From Pseudoselenomonas ruminantium (GTDB taxonomy: Bacteria; Bacillota; Negativicutes; Selenomonadales; Selenomonadaceae), in contig DFHU01000026.1 of assembly GCA_002373045.1 (NCBI GenBank), positions 35,879-74,102 of the forward strand: a DNA stretch of 38,224 nucleotides. Reading direction: 5' to 3'. Made by a program: the position numbers and the translations under genes. This document shows, one piece after another, positions 33,121-38,224 of this stretch (the first letter of the stretch is position 1; every line of letters starts with the position of its first letter). Under the pieces are notes generated by a model, which was given only the letters and a program-made list of their open reading frames with translations, was not told where the DNA came from and ran no database searches.

Positions 33121-34451
33121 TCCTTATCCTCTCCATGATTATCCATTACATTTTTGCCCATTGGGATAGTTGCTTCCAATGTAAAGCCCTTATCGCTCCA
33201 ATAACGGAGCCGTCCATGCAGCAGTTCCAGCCGTTCTTCCATATGCCGCAAGCCAAATCCCTGCTTCGTTTCTGCACAGCCTTCACCATTATCGGCAATG
33301 ATGATGTAGAACCTGCCCGGTTCCAATCCACAGGTGACGGTCACTTTCGTCGCCTTGCCATGACGGCGGGCATTGGTGATGCCCTCCTGTACAATGCGGT
33401 AGATGACTTCTTCCTCGTCTTCCCGCAATTTTTCCGGCCAGCCCAGCTCCACCAACTGAATTTCCACACCGGATGAGGCCGAAAACTCCGCAATAACCTT
33501 TTTGATTGCCTGTTGCAACGGCAGTTTCTCCAAATCGTCCGGACGCAATTTTTTAACTGAACGGCGGACATCCACAATCCCATGCCGGGCGGTTTCCCGG
33601 ATTTTTTCCAGCTGTTTTTTCACCACGGCAGGCGCTGCGTCCACCAACACGATGCAGGCATCCAACCCAGCAGCAATACCGGTCAAGGTATGCCCCAATG
33701 TATCGTGAATCTCCCTGGCCAAACGGTTGCGCTCCCGCGTCTCTGCCGTACGTTCAGCCTCCAATGCATAGGCCCGCAGGCGCACATTGGCTTCTTCGAG
33801 CTGCTTATTCAGACTGGCTATGCGTTCCTTTTCATGATGCTGGCTCTGCACCAACAGCACCAAGTACAGGACAAACAACACGATATTCAACGATTGGAAG
33901 GCATTTTTTATCGCCAGCAAAACCGACTGTACCTCCGGCCGATAATACGCCGCATACACATCAAAAGGTGCCACATGACGTTGAAAAATCGCCATATTGT
34001 AATTGGCCATAAAATAAAGCCCCAGCATGGCCACGAGCAGCAGCCAGCTTTGATTTTCCCCATGATAGCGGTGCATGAGGTCTGCCACTGCCAAGAGGAC
34101 TATGCCGTCATAAGCCAGATTGAGACTTTTCATCAACAGCATACAGATACCGATTTCCGCAGCAAATATCAGCTGCCGCTGCCCCGATTCCAAACCACCG
34201 TGCCGGTAGAGTTTCCCCAGGAATAGCAACAGGGCATAGGCCCCCATGGACAGCCAAAAGCCCTTCATCGCAGGCAAAGGCACAATGGGCAAAGTCGATA
34301 AAAATTCATGGGCACTCATGGTGCTGACAATTTTTTGCTGTGTAAGGCACATAAAGCCTGCCATCAGGAGCACGACCAGCCCATTATACAGCCCCAAAAG
34401 TCCATAGAGCCATTCCAGCCGCCGCTGTTCCGGCGTATAGCTCCCCATCAT
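33117..34451 (-). CDS. Sensor histidine kinase of the NarL/DegS (HisKA_3) family
   Basis: 444 residues. About six to seven membrane helices occupy the first 205 residues, then a coiled-coil stretch (EKERIASLNKQLEEANVRLR), the HisKA_3 dimerisation helix with the phosphorylated His near 249 (RLAREIHDTLGHTLTGIAAG), and an HATPase domain with IVQEGITNARRHGKATKV (N-box), ADNGEGC and GFGLRHMEERLELLHGRL. The start at 34451 makes a TGATG stop-start junction with the upstream gene and has AGAGG nine bases before; an ATG nine bases earlier abuts that site. The membrane part has almost no extracellular domain, so the periplasmic binding protein next door may bring the signal. Confidence 0.92.
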   Translation of the reverse strand: MMGSYTPEQRRLEWLYGLLGLYNGLVVLLMAGFMCLTQQKIVSTMSAHEFLSTLPIVPLPAMKGFWLSMGAYALLLFLGKLYRHGGLESGQRQLIFAAEIGICMLLMKSLNLAYDGIVLLAVADLMHRYHGENQSWLLLVAMLGLYFMANYNMAIFQRHVAPFDVYAAYYRPEVQSVLLAIKNAFQSLNIVLFVLYLVLLVQSQHHEKERIASLNKQLEEANVRLRAYALEAERTAETRERNRLAREIHDTLGHTLTGIAAGLDACIVLVDAAPAVVKKQLEKIRETARHGIVDVRRSVKKLRPDDLEKLPLQQAIKKVIAEFSASSGVEIQLVELGWPEKLREDEEEVIYRIVQEGITNARRHGKATKVTVTCGLEPGRFYIIIADNGEGCAETKQGFGLRHMEERLELLHGRLRYWSDKGFTLEATIPMGKNVMDNHGEDKE

Positions 34452-35416
34452 CAATCCCATCCTCTCATATCGGTGCCCAGATTTTCCTTGGTAATGAGCT
34501 GGGTGGGCAACCTCATCAGCTTGGGAACCTGCTCGCCCGCCAATATCTTATAAGCCTGTTCTGCCGCATTGCGCCCCAAAGCTCTGGGCGACTGCCCTGC
34601 TGTGGCCATCATATGCCCACCCGCTATCATTTCCTTGGTCTCCGGTACGCCATCTACGCCATAGACCAGAACCTTGTCCAACCGGCCAACGGTCTGCAGT
34701 GCTGCCATCGCCCCCATCGCTGTCGGGTCGTTCAAGGCCATAACCACATCAATATCCGGATGACGTCTAAGCATTTCCTGCATGGCCGGCATGGCCAGTT
34801 CCAACTGCCCCCGGCACTCAGCCTGATCCACCACCACAAAACGAGGATTAACCGCCAAGCCATCCAAAAAGCCCTGAATTCTGTCCACAGAGGAACGAGC
34901 CTCCGAATGCTTGAGCAGGGCGATTTTGCCGCCGGCTGCATGCGCCAGCAAATGCTCAGCACATTGCTGTCCGGCCAGATAATTATCCGACACCACCGTA
35001 GCAGCCACAGAATTTTCATCTTCTACATTGGTATCTACGGCAATCACCGGCACATTGGCCTCTCGCGCTAATTGCAAAGCGGGGGCAATGCGCTGCCAGT
35101 CCACGGGATTGATGAAGATCAGCTCTACCCCGCTGTCGATAAGTTCTTTTACGGCCTCTTCCTGCCGCTCCACCGACAGAGCTGGGTCCCGGGAAATCAG
35201 AATATCGCCCCGCCTGCTGACTTCCATGCGAATTTCCTCATCCACGATTTCGTAAAACGGATTGTTGAGCGTCATATAGACGGCACCAAATTTATGCCGG
35301 TGCTCCGCCTGCCGCAGGGAATAATCCGTCTGCATAATCTGCCACATAACCAGCGCAGCCAAAAAAAGCAACAGAACTCCCATCACGCTCCAAAACAACC
35401 TTTCCCCCCGTTCCAT
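34451..35416 (-). CDS. RbsB/LacI-type periplasmic sugar-binding protein, membrane-anchored sensor
   Basis: 321 residues from the ATG at 35416 (GGAG nine bases upstream; a TTG nine bases earlier is possible). A basic start and a single hydrophobic helix (LFWSVMGVLLLFLAALVMW) with no clear cleavage site suggest anchoring. The body is a type I binding fold of the ribose/galactose kind: GAVYMTLNNPFYEIVDEEIR, FINPVDWQRIAPALQLAREA, VPVIAVDTNV, GKIALLKHSEARSSVDRIQG, and ALNDPTAMGAMAALQT with YGVDGVPETKEMIAGG. The ligand is unknown. It opens the four-gene operon. Anchored sugar-binding proteins that pass the signal to a kinase are known, for example XylFII with LytS in Clostridium. Confidence 0.88.
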   Translation of the reverse strand: MERGERLFWSVMGVLLLFLAALVMWQIMQTDYSLRQAEHRHKFGAVYMTLNNPFYEIVDEEIRMEVSRRGDILISRDPALSVERQEEAVKELIDSGVELIFINPVDWQRIAPALQLAREANVPVIAVDTNVEDENSVAATVVSDNYLAGQQCAEHLLAHAAGGKIALLKHSEARSSVDRIQGFLDGLAVNPRFVVVDQAECRGQLELAMPAMQEMLRRHPDIDVVMALNDPTAMGAMAALQTVGRLDKVLVYGVDGVPETKEMIAGGHMMATAGQSPRALGRNAAEQAYKILAGEQVPKLMRLPTQLITKENLGTDMRGWD

Positions 35417-35485
35417 ACCTGCCAACTCCGCCTTTCTCCGTCAATATCAATCAAATTATACCGCGAACAACGCTATTTTACTATA

Positions 35486-35516
35486 GTGAGAATCTTTTCT
35501 GCAAAAAAATTCTCAC
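35486..35516. repeat. 8-bp inverted repeat in the divergent region between the sensor operon and EIIA-Gut
   Basis: GTGAGAAT (35486-35493) and ATTCTCAC (35509-35516) are perfect inverted copies 15 bases apart. They lie 70 to 100 bases upstream of the sensor operon start and 41 bases upstream of the promoter of the divergent EIIA gene, where a regulator site for either would be expected. Confidence 0.5.
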
Positions 35517-35553
35517 AAAGCCCCTCATGTCCTCGTATTTTTACGACAAAATA

Positions 35554-35562
35554 TGATATAAT
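35554..35562 (+). promoter_or_regulatory. Extended -10 element of the glucitol-type EIIA gene
   Basis: TGATATAAT, with TATAAT at 35557-35562 and TG two bases before. No good -35 at normal spacing was found. The ATG follows after about 75 bases. Confidence 0.55.
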
Positions 35563-35635
35563 AAGAGGTAAGACTCATAATGGTTTTGGAATGTATGTGT
35601 AGTAGATAATGATTATTTTAGGAGGAATGAATAGC

Positions 35636-35998
35636 ATGGACATTAAGTATGACGTAGCAATCACTTCCATCGGCAATCTGGCCAGAACTTTTCTGACCAA
35701 CAACAGCAGCGCTATCCTGTTAGACGAAGGCATCCGCCCCAACCTTTCGGACATGGTACTCGAACACACGCCCGGCAAATTAGAAGAAGACATCAAGAAG
35801 GGTGACAAGCTGCTGATGGGCGGCATCAAATATACCATCGAAAAAGTCGGCGACGCCGTTAACGAAAACTTACGTGAAGAAGGTCACTGCACGCTGGTAT
35901 TCAACGCCGAAGGCTCCATGCCCGGCCAGATTATCCTCAAAGGCCCAGCCCTGCCCGTACTGACTGTCGGCGCACATATAACCTTCACCAAGAAATAA
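35636..35998 (+). CDS. PTS EIIA component, glucitol/sorbitol type (orphan)
   Basis: 120 residues matching the E. coli SrlB/GutB pattern: TSIGNLARTFL, VLEHTPGKLEEDIKKGDKLL with the likely phospho-His in EHTPG, and VGDAVNENLREEGHCTLVF. No glucitol EIIB, EIIC or dehydrogenase gene is near. Start at 35636 is set by AGGAGG ten bases upstream; an ATG nine bases earlier touches it. Strong terminator after the stop, so monocistronic. Either a stray component or a sensor or regulator near the binding-protein operon. Confidence 0.9.
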   Translation: MDIKYDVAITSIGNLARTFLTNNSSAILLDEGIRPNLSDMVLEHTPGKLEEDIKKGDKLLMGGIKYTIEKVGDAVNENLREEGHCTLVFNAEGSMPGQIILKGPALPVLTVGAHITFTKK

Positions 35999-36012
35999 AT
36001 ACAGCATTTGTG

Positions 36013-36042
36013 GGACTGCGGTAAATCGCAGTCCTTTTTTTT
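36013..36042 (+). terminator. Intrinsic terminator after the glucitol-type EIIA gene
   Basis: GGACTGCG (36013-36020), loop GTAAAT, CGCAGTCC (36027-36034), followed by eight T. Confidence 0.95.
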
Positions 36043-36094
36043 CATATTGGCTGGCAGGATTATCGCATTTTCAGCGCGAAGTTAATGCTTGTAA

Positions 36095-36113
36095 TGTCAA
36101 TCATTTGTCAATC
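36095..36113 (+). promoter_or_regulatory. TGTCAATC direct repeat upstream of the tandem binding-protein gene
   Basis: TGTCAATC occurs at 36095-36102 and again at 36106-36113, an 11-base period close to one helical turn. It lies 60 to 75 bases before the ATG at 36172, a position fit for a response-regulator site. TATATC and GATAAT stretches follow, but no promoter with good spacing was settled. Confidence 0.4.
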
Positions 36114-36171
36114 GTTTCAGGATTATTTTTTGATAATTTCGATATATCTGTTTACCTATGGAGGATAGGAC

Positions 36172-37761
36172 ATGAGGATTTTCTCACGGAAGATACCGCT
36201 TTGTGCCCTGCTGTTCTTTTTGCTGGGGATTTTTCTGCCCGCCCGCATTATGGCTATGGAGGAACTAAAAGTCGGTTATGTACCGGGTACAGGTTTTTTG
36301 GAAGAAGACATGCCGGGGCATATGCGGGGCAACGGCTATGAGTATATGGAATTCCTCTCCGGCTTTTTAGGCGCGAAGTTTTCCTATGTTCCCTGCGTGA
36401 GCTGGTGGGAAGCCGGAGCAAAACTGGAAAACCATGAAATCGACCTGCTGCCTGCCATGCCGGGAAATTACAAGACCTTGCCCTTTGCCATGCGCACCGA
36501 CCATGTCATTGCCCGTTTTCCCATGGAGCTGGTGGTACAGGATGATTTTGCCGGCGGTCATGTACGCCTGGGAACACTGGACTACAACTATCCCACGCCA
36601 AGTCTTGCCAAAGCGGCCCAAGAACATGGCTTCAGCTATGAGCTGATTTCCTTCAGCGACCCTTTAGAAATGAAACAGGCCTTTGCCGCCCGCCAGCTGG
36701 ATGGTTTCGTGCAGCCCCTGCTCCATCCGGAAAAAAGCGAACGGGTACTGGCTATCTTTGACCGGGTCAGCTACCGTCTGCTTGTCCACCGTGACCGTCC
36801 GGAACTTTTGGCACAAGTCAATGCCGCTCAGGACAGCCTGCTGCTGAACCAGCCCAATATCCGCAACCGCCTCAACGATAAGTATGAACGGGCCAAAGGC
36901 TTTCCGCTGGTGCTCTCCCCCGCCGAAAAAGCTTACCTGCAGGAAAAGGGAACCTTTCATGTGGCCGTATTGATGAGGACGAAGCCTTATTTCTATCGGG
37001 ATGAGGAGGGAAATTGGGCAGGTGCCACCCAGGCACTGCTGAACCAGTTAGAGCAGGATTTAGGCATTACGATTGAACTTGTGGAAGTCAATTCCCTAAA
37101 TGAGCTGCACCGACTGCTCAGCCGCGGAACCATTGACTTCGTTGCCGATGTTCCCTGCGATTTCAGCTGGTTGGACAGCCTGGGCCTTATGCCTACCCAG
37201 TCTTATTTAGAGATTGGCTATGTTCCCGTAACCCGGCATGGCACACAAAGTTCCCGCCCGCCCAAAGCAGCTGTTGTCGAGGGAAACTTTGAAACTGCCG
37301 CTTTCACCATGACCCAATATCCCAGTGAGCAGATCATCAGCCGCAACAGCTGGGAAGAATGTTTTGCAGCTGTCGGCAGCGGCCTTGCCGATGTCACCTA
37401 TGCCCCCCGCGCCACTGTTCCCTATCTGATGGAGGCGGTATCTGCCTATAATCTTTCTGCCGATACCGAAAGCATTTTTTTGGAATCCGTCAGCCTGGGT
37501 GTAGCCAAAGATGCCAATCCCCTGTTGTGGCAGATACTCGACAAGGAAATCAACCATCTTCCCCCCCGCCTTGCAGCCGAGTCCTTGAGCCAGACGGCGC
37601 ACGAAAATGTCCACCATCTGAACCCGGTTTATCTGCTCTACCACTATCCCCTGCAAGCAGCCCTCCTGATCTTCCTGATTATGGGCTCTCTTGCAGGTAT
37701 TATCTACTATCGCTTCCGCCAGCAAAAACGCAAGCTGACGGCTATGGAGGAAAAAACATGA
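36172..37761 (+). CDS. Membrane-anchored tandem SBP_bac_3 sensor protein lacking a kinase domain
   Basis: 529 residues. Signal or anchor segment (PLCALLFFLLGIFLPARIMA), a first family 3 binding-protein domain (about 30-240: LKVGYVPGTGFLEEDMPGHM, LAKAAQEHGFSYELISFSD), the linker LVLSPAEKAYLQEKGTFHVA, and a second domain (about 255-490: FYRDEEGNWAGATQALLNQL). A C-terminal membrane helix (LQAALLIFLIMGSLAGIIYY) ends in a short basic cytoplasmic tail. This is the sensor layout of BvgS/EvgS or of GGDEF proteins, but the output domain is missing. The stop overlaps the next receiver gene by four bases. GGAGG seven bases before the ATG. Confidence 0.87.
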   Translation: MRIFSRKIPLCALLFFLLGIFLPARIMAMEELKVGYVPGTGFLEEDMPGHMRGNGYEYMEFLSGFLGAKFSYVPCVSWWEAGAKLENHEIDLLPAMPGNYKTLPFAMRTDHVIARFPMELVVQDDFAGGHVRLGTLDYNYPTPSLAKAAQEHGFSYELISFSDPLEMKQAFAARQLDGFVQPLLHPEKSERVLAIFDRVSYRLLVHRDRPELLAQVNAAQDSLLLNQPNIRNRLNDKYERAKGFPLVLSPAEKAYLQEKGTFHVAVLMRTKPYFYRDEEGNWAGATQALLNQLEQDLGITIELVEVNSLNELHRLLSRGTIDFVADVPCDFSWLDSLGLMPTQSYLEIGYVPVTRHGTQSSRPPKAAVVEGNFETAAFTMTQYPSEQIISRNSWEECFAAVGSGLADVTYAPRATVPYLMEAVSAYNLSADTESIFLESVSLGVAKDANPLLWQILDKEINHLPPRLAAESLSQTAHENVHHLNPVYLLYHYPLQAALLIFLIMGSLAGIIYYRFRQQKRKLTAMEEKT

Positions 37762-38198
37762 GTACATTGCCAACCATCTTAATCGTTGATGATGATGAAA
37801 TGAATATCGTCATGGCCAAGAGCATTTTGGAAATGAAGGTGCGGGCAGAAATTTTAACAGCCAGCAGTGGCACAGCCTGTCTTGACCTGCTCCGGGGACG
37901 GCAAAATCCCGTTGACCTCATTCTGCTGGATATCGCCATGCCCGGTATGGACGGTTTGCAGACCCTTGCCGCCATCCGCAAAGACCCCATCCTCAAGAAC
38001 AGCAAGGTCATCTTCCTGACCGCCGCTGCCGACAAGGAAACCATTGTCAAGGCCAGCCAGTTGAAAATTGCCGACTATGTCAAAAAGCCCTTCGTGCCGG
38101 AGGATTTAATCAGCCGGGTCGAAAAACACCTTTATCCGGCTATTGATGACCCGGAAGTCAACGATATCTTCAAGGCTTTGGACAATCTGGGCTTGTAA
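37758..38198 (+). CDS. Stand-alone receiver-domain response regulator
   Basis: 146 residues: a CheY-like receiver with VDDDE acidic cluster at 11-13, phospho-acceptor Asp58 (LILLDIAMPGMDG), Thr in FLTAAADK and Lys in YVKKPF. A short helical tail (DDPEVNDIFKALDNLGL) replaces an output domain. The ATG at 37758 has GGAGG seven bases upstream; the open frame extends back to 37527, but that part lies over the preceding gene in another frame. The last 26 bases of the window hold AAAGGAG, a ribosome site for another gene beyond the edge, perhaps the histidine kinase that joins sensor and receiver. Confidence 0.92.
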   Translation: MSTLPTILIVDDDEMNIVMAKSILEMKVRAEILTASSGTACLDLLRGRQNPVDLILLDIAMPGMDGLQTLAAIRKDPILKNSKVIFLTAAADKETIVKASQLKIADYVKKPFVPEDLISRVEKHLYPAIDDPEVNDIFKALDNLGL

Positions 38199-38224
38199 AC
38201 CGAACAACGCAAGCAGAAAGGAGC

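Noticed and set aside
35426..35635. Strong promoter for the sensor operon on the minus strand
   Set aside because: A TATAAT is present near 35455, but no acceptable -35 at normal spacing was found, so it was not listed.
37527..37757. Upstream extension of the receiver gene
   Set aside because: It overlaps the tandem binding-protein gene in another frame, while GGAGG marks the ATG at 37758.

Overview
The window looks like chromosome from a diderm Firmicute of the Negativicutes, most likely Selenomonas-like. This is an inference. It rests on the Firmicute-type block yybS-gdpP-rplI-(lonC)-dnaB, a class III fructose bisphosphatase, good Shine-Dalgarno sites, and many Sec-exported LPP20/FlgT-like proteins of the sort expected in a cell with an outer membrane. 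No rRNA, tRNA, CRISPR array or prophage was seen, and no stretch longer than about 300 bases lacks a gene.

Layout. (1) 1-6117, minus strand: a housekeeping operon yybS-gdpP-rplI-lonC-dnaB from an extended -10 promoter at 6089-6117; dnaB runs off the left edge just after its Walker A motif. (2) 6160-14564, minus strand: nine tightly packed genes, each with an apparent signal peptide: two LPP20-like paralogues, one FlgT_N-like protein, a TPR protein, a CAP-domain protein and four proteins I do not recognise. A candidate promoter at 14621-14649 has an 11-G homopolymer inside its 17-bp spacer, which would suit phase variation. A terminator after the first gene would lower expression of the other eight. 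(3) 14832-23319: ubiX, a TSUP permease and an amino-acid exporter locus (thrE, azlC, azlD). This locus is interrupted by a TnpB-only insertion element between thrE and azlC, and by a minus-strand pair between azlC and azlD. The pair is an apparently exported SAM methyltransferase overlapping a dicarboxylate-type symporter that carries an RsbW-like ATPase-fold N-terminus.

(4) 23375-29297: a small unknown protein, yhdT-panF (sodium/pantothenate symport), an exported beta-sandwich-like protein with a beta-carbonic anhydrase, class III fbp, and a YdjM-like membrane protein. (5) 29391-38198: a carbon-sensing region. Two orphan PTS EIIA-type proteins (glucose type and glucitol type) flank a four-gene overlapping operon: sugar-binding protein, histidine kinase, NarL-type regulator, second binding protein. 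After these come a membrane-anchored tandem SBP_bac_3 sensor and a stand-alone receiver. The window ends on a ribosome-binding site for a further gene, perhaps the missing kinase.

The best candidates for undescribed biology are the exported-protein cluster with its poly-G promoter, the ATPase-fold/symporter fusion with its exported methyltransferase partner, and the permease-less binding-protein/two-component operon.
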